Shown here one piece after another: positions 37,752 to 45,552 of a stretch of 64,000 nt of DNA; the first letter of the stretch is position 1; each line of letters begins with the position of its first letter. Under the pieces are notes generated by a model, which saw only the letters and a list, made by a program, of their open reading frames with translations, ran no database searches and was not told the DNA's origin. The stretch covers positions 1 to 64,000 of the forward strand of contig NZ_LITT01000058.1 in assembly GCF_001636845.1 (NCBI RefSeq), given 5' to 3'. The stretch comes from Clostridium ljungdahlii (lineage in GTDB: Bacteria; Bacillota; Clostridia; Clostridiales; Clostridiaceae). Both the position numbers and the translations under genes were made by a program.

Positions 37752-38507
37752 ATGAAAATTACAATAGATGGAAAAGCTTGTGAAGCTGAAAAAGGAGAAT
37801 TCATATTACAAATAGCAAGAAGAAATAATATATATATACCTACATTATGTCACAGCGATGCATTACCTGGGCTTGCTAGCTGTAGACTGTGTATAGTTAA
37901 AGTAGTGGATAGGGGACGTGCAAAGATAGTAACTTCCTGTATATTCCCTGTAAGTAAGGAAGTAGAAGTTATAACTAATGACGATGAAATAAAGAGAATG
38001 AGAAGAAACATAGTTATGCTTTTAAAAGTAAGATGCCCTGAAAATAAAGAGGTAAATGAATTAGCTAAAGCCTTTGGAGTAGAGGAAAAGAGAGTAAAGA
38101 GGTTCAAATTGGATCCAGAACAAAATTGTGTTTTGTGCGGACTTTGTGCAAAAGCTTGCAAGGAATTAGGCACTGGAGCAATTTCAACTGTTAACAGAGG
38201 CATGTATAAAGAAGTAGCAACTCCATATCATGAATCTTCACCAGAATGTATAGGATGTGCTTCTTGTGCAAATGTTTGTCCAACTAATGCAATAAAAGTT
38301 GTGGATAAAGATGGAGAAAGAGAAATATGGGGCAAAAAATTCAAGATGGTTAAATGTGATTTGTGCGGAGAATATTTTGCTACAGAAGAACACGTAAAAT
38401 ATGCTTACAATAGGCTTGGAAAAGAGCAGCCAGAAAAGCTTATGTGCAGCAGCTGCAAGAAGAAAGTTACAGCTAAAGATGTCAAGAATATTTTTGAGAA
38501 CGTGTGA
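37752..38507 (+). CDS. hytD: HytD, NuoG-N-like iron-sulfur subunit
   Basis: This electron-transfer subunit has 251 residues. A plant-type [2Fe-2S] domain (LCHSDALPGLASCRLC with a later SC) is followed by two [4Fe-4S] motifs (CVLCGLCAKAC, CIGCASCANVCP). A C-terminal pair of CxxC motifs (CDLCGEYF, CSSCKKK) could hold zinc or another cluster. It corresponds to the N-terminal half of NuoG that other hydrogenases carry fused to the catalytic chain; here it is a separate protein. The ATG follows AGGGAGGTG, 17 bases after hytB. Confidence 0.9.
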   Translation: MKITIDGKACEAEKGEFILQIARRNNIYIPTLCHSDALPGLASCRLCIVKVVDRGRAKIVTSCIFPVSKEVEVITNDDEIKRMRRNIVMLLKVRCPENKEVNELAKAFGVEEKRVKRFKLDPEQNCVLCGLCAKACKELGTGAISTVNRGMYKEVATPYHESSPECIGCASCANVCPTNAIKVVDKDGEREIWGKKFKMVKCDLCGEYFATEEHVKYAYNRLGKEQPEKLMCSSCKKKVTAKDVKNIFENV

Positions 38508-38533
38508 AAATTAAAAGAGGGGTGGTAATTTAA

Positions 38534-39088
38534 ATGAAACCAGAGTTTAATTCTTTTGTAATAGCCGATCCTGACAAGTGCATAGGCTGTAGATCTTGTG
38601 AGATTGCCTGTGCTGCAAAACATAGAGAAGATACTCAAGGAAAAACTATTGGAACTATGAATAATAAAGTAACTCCAAGGTTATTCTTTGTTAAAAATAA
38701 AGGAAATGTAATGCCAGTACAATGCAGACATTGTGAGGATGCACCATGTCTAAATGCATGCCCAGTTAATGCTATAGTTGAAAAAGATGGAAGTATCATT
38801 ATAAATGAAAGTGCATGTATAGGGTGTCAGACCTGTACAATAGTATGTCCGGTGGGTGCTGTAAGTTTACTACCTAGAACTCAAGGTAAAGTAGTTACAG
38901 GAGGAATTCAGGTTAAAGTAAGAGCAGCAGCTTATAAATGTGATTTATGTAAGGAAGAGGGAGGAGAACCTGCCTGCATCAAAGAATGTCCAAAAGAGGC
39001 CTTGAGGTTAGTAGATCCTAGAGAAGATAAAAAAGATCGTAGTGTGAAAGCTGCTATGGAACTGTTAAATATAAACGCAAATCTCTAA
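38534..39088 (+). CDS. hytE1: HytE1, four-cluster ferredoxin-like subunit
   Basis: This polyferredoxin of 184 residues has four Cys groups: CIGCRSCEIAC, CRHCEDAPCLNACP, CIGCQTCTIVCP and CDLCKEEGGEPAC...CP. Such HycB/CooF-like proteins carry electrons between subunits. It is a paralogue of HytE2 on the other side of hytA. GGGGTGG precedes the ATG. In the described complex it probably wires FdhA to the hydrogenase (inference). Confidence 0.9.
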   Translation: MKPEFNSFVIADPDKCIGCRSCEIACAAKHREDTQGKTIGTMNNKVTPRLFFVKNKGNVMPVQCRHCEDAPCLNACPVNAIVEKDGSIIINESACIGCQTCTIVCPVGAVSLLPRTQGKVVTGGIQVKVRAAAYKCDLCKEEGGEPACIKECPKEALRLVDPREDKKDRSVKAAMELLNINANL

Positions 39089-39130
39089 TTTATAAGTTAT
39101 AAAAATCCGGAAAAGAAAGGAATGTTAAAT

Positions 39131-40519
39131 ATGCCAACTAGTACTTCTATGATAAATATAGATGAAGAATTATGTACAGGCTGCAGACGATGTGCGGATG
39201 TCTGTCCTGTAGATGCTATAGAAGGTGAACAGGGTAAACCTCAGAAGATAAATACTGAAAAGTGTGTTATGTGCGGACAATGCATTCAAGTTTGTAAAGG
39301 CTATCAATCTGTATACGATGATGTTCCTACTCCAGTTAGCAAAAGGTTATTTGATAGAGGATTGTTAAAGGAAGTAGATGAACCATTATTTGCGGCATAT
39401 AATAAAGGTCAGGCAAAAAGAGTTAAAGAAATTTTACAAAATAAAGATGTATTTAAAATCGTGCAATGTGCACCTGCTGTAAGAGTGGCTATAGGAGAGG
39501 ATTTTGGAATGCCTCTTGGAACTTTAAGTGAAGGAAAAATGGCAGCTGCACTTAGAAAACTAGGATTTGACAAAGTATATGATACAAACTTTGGTGCAGA
39601 TCTTACTATAATGGAAGAAGGTAGTGAGCTGCTAAAAAGAGTAGCTGAAGGTGGAGTTTTGCCAATGTTTACTTCTTGTTGTCCAGCATGGGTAAAATAT
39701 GCAGAACAAACATATCCAGAACTTTTACCTCATCTTTCAAGTTGTAAGTCCCCAAATCAGATGGCTGGAGCTATATTTAAAACTTATGGAGCAGAAATAA
39801 ATAATGTTAATCCGGCTAGAATTTATAATGTATCTGTTATGCCATGTACATGCAAGGAATTTGAAAGTGAAAGAGAAGAAATGCATGACAGTGGACACAG
39901 GGATGTAGATGCAGTTATAACTACAAGGGAATTAGCACAACTGTTCAAAGATGCTGATATAGATTTTAATACTATTGAAGAAGAACAGTTTGATACTCCT
40001 CTTGGTATGTATACCGGTGCAGGAACTATATTTGGTGCTACAGGTGGAGTCATGGAAGCAGCACTTAGAACTGGATATGAACTTTATACTAAAAAAGCTA
40101 TTCCAAGTATAGATCTTACTATGGTAAGAGGTGGAGAAGGTTTTAGAACTGCTGAAGTAGACTTAGGAGATATTAGACTAAAAGTAGGAATAGTTTCTGG
40201 CTTAAAAAATGTAAAAGATGTTATGGAATCAGTAAAGGCAGGTAAATGTGATTTACACTTTATAGAGGTTATGACCTGTCCTCAAGGATGTATAAGTGGT
40301 GGAGGACAACCTAAGGTTATACTTGATTCAGATAAAGAGGAAGCTTATAATAATAGGAAAAAGGGATTATATAATCATGACGCTAATCTTACTTATAGAA
40401 AATCACATGAAAATCCAGAAATAAAGAAAATATATGATGAGTTCTTAGACAAACCATTAGGAGCTAAGTCTCATGAATTATTGCACACTAAATATATCTC
40501 AAGAAAAAAGGAGAGTTAA
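39131..40519 (+). CDS. hytA: HytA, catalytic [FeFe]-hydrogenase subunit
   Basis: This H2-forming or H2-oxidising subunit has 462 residues, the short form with only two N-terminal [4Fe-4S] clusters (CTGCRRCADVCP, CVMCGQCIQVC). The H-cluster motifs are complete: FTSCCPAWVKYAE (L1), VMPCTCKEFESE (L2) and EVMTCPQGCISGGGQP (L3). An ATG at 39122 abuts the AAAGG site, so ATG 39131 is preferred. Maturases HydE, HydF and HydG are not in the window. It lies between the two HytE genes in the described order. Confidence 0.95.
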   Translation: MPTSTSMINIDEELCTGCRRCADVCPVDAIEGEQGKPQKINTEKCVMCGQCIQVCKGYQSVYDDVPTPVSKRLFDRGLLKEVDEPLFAAYNKGQAKRVKEILQNKDVFKIVQCAPAVRVAIGEDFGMPLGTLSEGKMAAALRKLGFDKVYDTNFGADLTIMEEGSELLKRVAEGGVLPMFTSCCPAWVKYAEQTYPELLPHLSSCKSPNQMAGAIFKTYGAEINNVNPARIYNVSVMPCTCKEFESEREEMHDSGHRDVDAVITTRELAQLFKDADIDFNTIEEEQFDTPLGMYTGAGTIFGATGGVMEAALRTGYELYTKKAIPSIDLTMVRGGEGFRTAEVDLGDIRLKVGIVSGLKNVKDVMESVKAGKCDLHFIEVMTCPQGCISGGGQPKVILDSDKEEAYNNRKKGLYNHDANLTYRKSHENPEIKKIYDEFLDKPLGAKSHELLHTKYISRKKES

Positions 40520-40523
40520 TAAA

Positions 40524-41090
40524 ATGAAAAATTGCCTCGTAGTAGCAGATCCTAATAAATGCATAGGATGTAGGACTTGTGAAGCAGCTTGTGGTGTTGC
40601 ACATTCAGGGGAAGATTTTTTTAATACAAATGTATCAAAAATTAACTTTAATCCTCGCTTAAATGTGATAAAGACTGCAAAAGTAAGTGCTCCTGTCCAA
40701 TGTAGACAATGTGAAGATGCACCTTGTGCTAAAGCTTGCCCAGTTAATGCTATTTCAAATGAAAATGGTTATGTTAGTGTAGATAAAGATGTATGTGTAG
40801 GATGTAAAATCTGCATGTTAGCTTGTCCTTTTGGAGCTATTGAATTAGCTTCTCAATATAAGGATGGAGAAGTTGTAGACCAAAAGGGACTTAAGATGAG
40901 TGAGGAAGGTAACCCTACTGTAAATGGAAAAGGAAGAGTGGTAGCAAATAAGTGTGATCTCTGCCAGGATAGGGATGGAGGGCCTGCTTGTATAGAAGTC
41001 TGTCCTACAAAATCTCTCAAATTAGTTACTTATGACGACAATAATAATATAGTTGAAAAAAAAGATGACGACGAACGTGAAGCAAGCTAA
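40524..41090 (+). CDS. hytE2: HytE2, four-cluster ferredoxin-like subunit
   Basis: This 188-residue polyferredoxin resembles HytE1. Its Cys groups are CIGCRTCEAAC, CRQCEDAPCAKACP, CVGCKICMLACP and CDLCQDRDGGPAC...CP, followed by an acidic C-terminal tail. A GGAG site sits just before ATG 40524, which I prefer over an upstream in-frame ATG at 40473 inside hytA. It is the last gene of the operon, with a terminator about 20 bases on. Confidence 0.9.
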   Translation: MKNCLVVADPNKCIGCRTCEAACGVAHSGEDFFNTNVSKINFNPRLNVIKTAKVSAPVQCRQCEDAPCAKACPVNAISNENGYVSVDKDVCVGCKICMLACPFGAIELASQYKDGEVVDQKGLKMSEEGNPTVNGKGRVVANKCDLCQDRDGGPACIEVCPTKSLKLVTYDDNNNIVEKKDDDEREAS

Positions 41091-41110
41091 AAATTATAAA
41101 TAAAAGTTAG

Positions 41111-41147
41111 GAGCTTTCATCATAGCATATGATGAAGGCTCTTAGTT
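41111..41147 (+). terminator. Terminator of the hyt operon
   Basis: GAGCTTTCATCAT (41111-41123) pairs with ATGATGAAGGCTC (41129-41141), mostly perfectly, followed by TTAGTTTTTTG. Confidence 0.85.
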
Positions 41148-41162
41148 TTTTGTTGTATATAA

Positions 41163-41224
41163 CTTAACTCAATTTCTTAATTTTTTATTAAATCAAAATG
41201 TCATATGTGTGAAAGTTGAGTAAT
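41163..41224. repeat. Short relic resembling the end of repeat family B
   Basis: AAAATGTCATATGTGTGAAAGTTGAGT (41194-41220) matches the right end of repeat B at 44020-44047 at about 24 of 27 bases. The left end TTAACTCAATTT is the inverse of that end. Confidence 0.45.
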
Positions 41225-41229
41225 TTGGA

Positions 41230-41283
41230 TAAGTAAAAATACTCCAGCATAGGGGTCTAACTATGCTGGAGTATTTTTACTTA
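41230..41283. terminator. 22-bp perfect hairpin
   Basis: The arms at 41230-41251 and 41262-41283 are perfectly complementary around a 10-base loop (GGGGTCTAAC). The U-rich 3' arm would allow termination in both directions. It is a second barrier after the hyt terminator. Confidence 0.65.
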
Positions 41284-41360
41284 GATTTTAGGCTTTTAGG
41301 TTTAGGGCTATTAAAATGTTTTTTCAAACATATATTCACATTTATATTAAAGCAATTTTT

Positions 41361-41467
41361 GTGTCAATTGTTGCCCTGTTGAAACAAGACACTTTATATT
41401 TATATAATATCATAATGACACAAAAAGTCAATATCATTATGATATTATATAAATATTTATCATAATG
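41361..41467. promoter_or_regulatory. Cluster of inverted repeats, possible operators
   Basis: GTGTC-AA-TTGTT and AACAAGACAC (41361-41392) are nested complements. A 21-bp perfect inverted repeat (41398-41418 with 41434-41454) follows. ATCATAATGA then occurs three times, at about 41409, inverted at 41434 and again at about 41459. Such spacing suggests a regulator site or promoter region for the activator gene downstream. Confidence 0.5.
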
Positions 41468-41559
41468 ATACAATAATCTTTCGTGATTATTCTCAAAATG
41501 TGATATACTAAAACTAAATAGAAGATTTATCCGATGACTACCTGCTCTAATACTCTCAC

Positions 41560-41661
41560 GCACACAGCGAAAGCGACTATCGCCAAATCAAAGATTTGGG
41601 ATATCTGCTTGCACACAGCGAAAGCGACTATCACCAAATCAAAGATTTGGGATATCTGCTT
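41560..41661 (+). repeat. Two tandem 51-bp repeats in a higher-GC leader
   Basis: 41560-41610 and 41611-41661 are identical except for one base (G or A at CTATC[G/A]CC). Each contains the small palindrome CCAAATCAAAGATTTGG. The surrounding 41521-41800 is less AT-rich than its flanks. Being 51 long, the repeat leaves open frames on both strands, but I see no gene. Confidence 0.8.
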
Positions 41662-41724
41662 TTCTCCAAGTGTACGTTGTGAGCAGATACGTCTCTGGAT
41701 AACGATTTTGCCTAAAGGATAACG

Positions 41725-41792
41725 GCTTCTAAGTGCTGAAGCACTAAGAAGCGTGTTAATAAGCATCAGGTGGAGTTAACTCCATCTGATGC
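41725..41792 (+). repeat. Two leader hairpins before the sigma-54 activator
   Basis: GCTTCTAAGTGCT (41725-41737) pairs with AGCACTAAGAAGC (41740-41752), one mismatch. GCATCAGGTGGAGTT (41763-41777) pairs with AACTCCATCTGATGC (41778-41792), one G-U. The second sits 35 bases before the ATG and has no T run. Confidence 0.7.
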
Positions 41793-41827
41793 CAAGAACT
41801 TTGTTTACGTATTGAGGAGGTTAAAGA

Positions 41828-43243
41828 ATGGAAGATATGAGTTTCCTAGATGATGTAGGTAGTATGTGCAGGATTGATATGGACAGTATATTGGAATATG
41901 ATATATCATCTTTTATACTTAAAGCTATTTTTGATTGCTGTTACGATGGTCTCATAATTACAGACGAAAACCTTTTAATAAAAAAAGTGAATATAACGAC
42001 TGTTAAAATACTGGGAGTAAAAGAAGAAACTTTATATTTAACTTATTTAAATGAAATATTAAAGGATGAAATATTAAAAACTGTGGTACTTACTGGAGAA
42101 AACAAATGGTCGCAAGATTGCAGTTTTTATATAGATGGAAAAAGGATAAGATGTGTTGTAAATTTGGTACCTGTAAAATTAAGAGGACGAATTATAGGAT
42201 TGGTACTTGCTATTAGAGATACTAAAAACCTACATAAAATGGTAAATAATTTAGTGGGTTATAAGGCTTCATTTACTTTTGATGATGTTATTACAAAAAA
42301 TGAAAGGGAGAAAACTGTCATAAAGTTAGCTAAAAGAGCAGCTAAAACAAATTGCAATATACTCATAGAAGGTGAAAGCGGCACAGGAAAAGAAGTATTT
42401 GCCCAATCTATTCATAATTACAGCAGCAGAAGTAAGGGGCCTTTTGTAGCTGTAAACTGTGCTGCAATACCTAGAGAATTAGTAGAAAGTGAACTTTTTG
42501 GATATGAAAAAGGTGCCTTTACTGGTGCATCAAAAGGAGGAAATCCAGGAAAATTTGAATTAGCAGATGGAGGTACAATATTTTTAGATGAAATAGGAGA
42601 ACTCCCACTTGATATTCAGTCAAAACTTTTGAGAGTATTAGATAACCTTAAAATAGTTAGGGTTGGAGGAAACTATGAAAAATCTATTGATGTAAGAGTA
42701 ATTGCGGCAACAAATAGGGTGCTTAAAGATGAAGTTGAAAACAAAAATTTTAGAGGAGATCTTTATTATAGACTTAATGTTATGAATATTCACCTTATTC
42801 CACTAAGAGATAGAAAGGAGGATATAGAACTTTTAGCCCAGCATTTTGTGAGTCAGCTTAATATTAAGAATCCATGTGATCCCAAGTATATAGACCCTTC
42901 CTACATAGAAAAATTGAAGAGGTATAATTTTGAGGGAAATACAAGAGAACTCAGAAATGTAGTGGAAAGATCTTATTACCTTTGTGAGGATACCATGATA
43001 ACTTCAAAGTACCTTATTGGTAGGAGTGGAAAAACTGAAGTACAAACAAGTAATGATTTATCAAAAGAAGTTTTACCTTTAGAAGTAGTAGAAGAGCGGT
43101 GTATTCGAAATGCACTTCAATATTGTAAAGGAAATGCCATGAAGGCATCTGAATTGCTACAAATAGGCAAGGCAACTATATACAGAAAGATAACTAAGTA
43201 TGACATAGATTTGAATTTATACAATGATAAATCTGAAAATTGA
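41828..43243 (+). CDS. Sigma-54-dependent transcriptional activator with PAS domain
   Basis: This enhancer-binding protein has 471 residues. A PAS-like sensor (about 30-140, [16 protein letters not shown]) is followed by the AAA+ domain (about 155-385) with Walker A GESGTGKE, the sigma-54 contact loop GAFTGA, Walker [13 protein letters not shown] and the [10 protein letters not shown]-like segment. A Fis-type HTH ends the protein (about 430-465, [20 protein letters not shown]). GAGGAGG precedes the ATG. The ligand and target are not evident; I found no -24/-12 promoter with confidence nearby. The neighbouring EutN and PocR-domain genes hint at small-molecule catabolism. Confidence 0.92.
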   Translation: MEDMSFLDDVGSMCRIDMDSILEYDISSFILKAIFDCCYDGLIITDENLLIKKVNITTVKILGVKEETLYLTYLNEILKDEILKTVVLTGENKWSQDCSFYIDGKRIRCVVNLVPVKLRGRIIGLVLAIRDTKNLHKMVNNLVGYKASFTFDDVITKNEREKTVIKLAKRAAKTNCNILIEGESGTGKEVFAQSIHNYSSRSKGPFVAVNCAAIPRELVESELFGYEKGAFTGASKGGNPGKFELADGGTIFLDEIGELPLDIQSKLLRVLDNLKIVRVGGNYEKSIDVRVIAATNRVLKDEVENKNFRGDLYYRLNVMNIHLIPLRDRKEDIELLAQHFVSQLNIKNPCDPKYIDPSYIEKLKRYNFEGNTRELRNVVERSYYLCEDTMITSKYLIGRSGKTEVQTSNDLSKEVLPLEVVEERCIRNALQYCKGNAMKASELLQIGKATIYRKITKYDIDLNLYNDKSEN

Positions 43244-43387
43244 TTTAAGTTTAAAATTGCAGTATAGTTATAATACTAATAAATGTAATAAAAAAACGAA
43301 AAATAGCATGTAAATAATTATAAGTAGAAAAATATTTTAATTGTATAATACTAGTGATTAGAAAAACTTAAATAGAGGAGAATATGT

Positions 43388-43663
43388 ATGTTTTTAGGTA
43401 AAGTTGTTGGAAAGGTTGTTTCTACCCAAAAAAGTGAAAAGCTTATAGGAAGCAAATTATTAATAGTAAAAAAAATAGATGAAAAAGAAAATTTAATAGG
43501 TGATCATTTTGTTGCTGTAGATACTGTAGGTGCAGGTGCTAATGACACTGTAATTGTGGTTACAGGAAGTGGATCAAGAAATTCTAGTGATTCTCAAAAT
43601 GATATACCAATAGATGCTTCTATCGTAGGCATTGTAGATTCTATTGAATGGGATGAACGCTAA
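43388..43663 (+). CDS. EutN/CcmL-family microcompartment vertex protein
   Basis: A 91-residue pentamer-forming shell protein: MFLGKVVGKVVSTQK, an N-terminal GSKLLIVKKID strand, AVDTVGAGANDTVIVVTGSGSR in the middle and a C-terminal DASIVGIVDSIEW. Such proteins cap the corners of bacterial microcompartments. No hexameric shell proteins or enzymes lie in the window, so it is an orphan here. GGAG lies 8 bases before ATG 43388. A complete BMC locus elsewhere, or a shell-independent role, are the options. Confidence 0.9.
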   Translation: MFLGKVVGKVVSTQKSEKLIGSKLLIVKKIDEKENLIGDHFVAVDTVGAGANDTVIVVTGSGSRNSSDSQNDIPIDASIVGIVDSIEWDER

Positions 43664-43690
43664 TTAATAAAGTGTAATTAATTCTTAACT

Positions 43691-44047
43691 AGACTTTCGC
43701 AGTTTAAAAATTTTGCAAAGCAAAACTTTTTAGAGGACAGAGGACAGAGGACAGAGGACAGAGGACAGAGGACAGAGGACAATGAAGGTGAGTTTTCCTC
43801 CTTACGTCAGAAAACTAATTTATTTTTAAGCGATGTTTTGCTAAAGCAGGTATCTAAAATCTATGATTTTCAGATAATTACTTACTAAAAGAGTACCCAT
43901 GAAAAACAAAAGAACATAAGTTCTTTTTAAATTGAAGATTTTTCGTAGCATAGCGGAGAAAAATCATCCTTAACTGTCCTCTGTCAATTGTCCTCTGTCC
44001 TCTCAAAAATATTGCTTCGCAAAATTTTATATGTGGGAAAGTTGAGT
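43691..44047 (+). repeat. Dispersed repeat B, copy 1, with a 7-bp tandem array
   Basis: A non-coding element of about 357 bp with imperfect long inverted ends. The left end is ACTTTCGCAGTTTAAAAATT and the right end reads (reverse) ACTCAACTTTCCCACATAT. Inside both ends lie GAGGACAGAGGACA-type sequences. At 43734-43774 AGGACAG is repeated about six times. The middle (GTCAGAAAACTAATTTATTT) is shared with copy 2. It resembles a MITE; no transposase is seen. Confidence 0.75.
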
Positions 44048-44133
44048 TACATTATATAAAGTAAATGGATTATAATTACGATAAGTATATAATAAGTTAT
44101 GCTTGTATTAATTTAGGAGGGATATATGTAGAT

Positions 44134-45174
44134 ATGGATAATAAAACTCAAAAAAAAGATTTTAATGAAATAAAAATAGGGGACATAATCGACTTGAAGT
44201 TTTTGCAAGAGCTTCAAGATAATTTTTCTAAAGGTACTGGAACTGCAAGTATTTCTATAGATGATACAGGTTCACCTGTAACTGAAGGAAGTTGTTTTAC
44301 CGATTTCTGCATGAAACTTACGAGAAAGTGTAAAATTGGAAATGAAAGGTGTCAGAAATGTGATAAAAAAGGTGGAGAAGAATCCTATAGAACAGGTAAA
44401 CCAGCTGTTTATACTTGTCACGCTGGACTTACAGATTATGCAGCTCCTATAGTATTACAAGGCAAGGTTATTGGCAGCATTATTGGAGGACAAGTTTTGA
44501 CAGCACCTCCTGATGAAGATAAATTTAGAAAAATAGCCCTAGAAATAGGAGTAGATCCAAATGAATACATAGAGGCACTTAGAAAAGTAAAAGTTGTAGA
44601 AAAAGATAGAGTAGAAGCTATAGCAAAGGTATTATATATGATGGCAAATACTTTATCCAAACTTGGATATAATCAATACAAGTTAGAATATATGGGTAAA
44701 GGCATAAATGAAAGTTTACAGCAAATATCTCAAGCTATGGAAGGACTAGCATCTTCTGCTGTTACAGTTTCAGAAAATCAACAATCCTTAAATAAGGAGA
44801 TTCAAAGTATAAAGGAGCTGTCGTCTAAAATATATGAAATTATAGGTTCTATAAAGAGTATCGCAGATCAGACAAAAATGCTTGGATTAAATGCAGCTAT
44901 TGAAGCTGCTAGAGCTGGAGAATTTGGAAAAGGATTCGGTGTAGTATCGGACGAAATAAGAAAACTTTCGGATAGTTCAAAGGAAACTGCTGCTAGAGTT
45001 ATAGAACTTACTTCAAATATTCAGACTTCTGTTTCAAAAACTTTGGAGACCTCCGATTATACATCAAAAACTACGGAAAATGAAGCAGCAGCTATCCAGC
45101 AAATTAATTCTGGGTTACAGGAAGTATTATCTATGACTACTGAGATGAAAGAACTAACACATGATTTAAAATAA
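44134..45174 (+). CDS. Soluble PocR-domain chemoreceptor-like protein
   Basis: This 346-residue protein has no membrane segment. Residues about 10-170 form a PocR-type ligand domain with its Cys-rich part ([25 protein letters not shown]) and [12 protein letters not shown]...GSIIGGQ. A coiled coil and a methyl-accepting signalling tip follow (about 250-320, [20 protein letters not shown]). PocR domains sense small organic compounds such as diols. ATG 44134 follows TTAGGAGGG; a frame open back to 44065 lies before that site. Cytoplasmic signalling is inferred. Confidence 0.9.
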   Translation: MDNKTQKKDFNEIKIGDIIDLKFLQELQDNFSKGTGTASISIDDTGSPVTEGSCFTDFCMKLTRKCKIGNERCQKCDKKGGEESYRTGKPAVYTCHAGLTDYAAPIVLQGKVIGSIIGGQVLTAPPDEDKFRKIALEIGVDPNEYIEALRKVKVVEKDRVEAIAKVLYMMANTLSKLGYNQYKLEYMGKGINESLQQISQAMEGLASSAVTVSENQQSLNKEIQSIKELSSKIYEIIGSIKSIADQTKMLGLNAAIEAARAGEFGKGFGVVSDEIRKLSDSSKETAARVIELTSNIQTSVSKTLETSDYTSKTTENEAAAIQQINSGLQEVLSMTTEMKELTHDLK

Positions 45175-45242
45175 GTACATATTGGAAATTTAATACATTG
45201 ATGTTAAAATGCAATAATATTGTGCAATTATAGGGTAATTAT

Positions 45243-45282
45243 AAAAACTATATTTATATAACACATATAAATATAGTTTTTA
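45243..45282 (+). terminator. Terminator after the chemoreceptor gene
   Basis: AAAAACTATATTTATA (45243-45258) pairs perfectly with TATAAATATAGTTTTT (45267-45282), U-rich at the 3' arm. The following 45283-45552 is AT-rich; I looked for a c-di-AMP riboswitch there and saw none. Confidence 0.75.
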
Positions 45283-45552
45283 CTTGGTTAATTAGAATTA
45301 TAAATACATTATATGTAAAAAGTAATCAGCATTTTCAATAGTCAATAATTAGTAGTATGCTAAAATCGTATTAAATCGAAGGATTAATGAATAATATAGA
45401 TAAATAATCTATTTTTAAACTTTAGGCTGGCCAATTTAATTTAAAATAGGCTTTAAATATTCAAAAGAAGGTTATGATAAAAGTTAATTATAATATATAA
45501 TCATTCCATACTAAACTTAAAAGAAAATTTACTTTTAGAGGAGCAAAAAAAA

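Noticed and set aside
41560-41661. Possible CRISPR repeats
   Set aside because: Only two directly abutting copies with no spacers and no cas genes in the window.
41527-41766. Small frames on both strands with internal repeats (TAKATIAKSKIWDIC)
   Set aside because: They arise only because the tandem DNA repeat is 51 bases long; no RBS and no family resemblance.
43244-43387. Sigma-54 (-24/-12) promoter before the EutN gene
   Set aside because: I found no TGGCAC-N5-TTGC-like match; only sigma-A-like TATAAT sequences are present.
43734-43774. AGGACAG array as CRISPR or coding repeat
   Set aside because: Seven-base tandem units without spacers or an open frame; simple microsatellite inside repeat B.
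45283-45552. c-di-AMP (ydaO) riboswitch before the KimA-like permease
   Set aside because: None of the expected conserved segments is visible in the leader.
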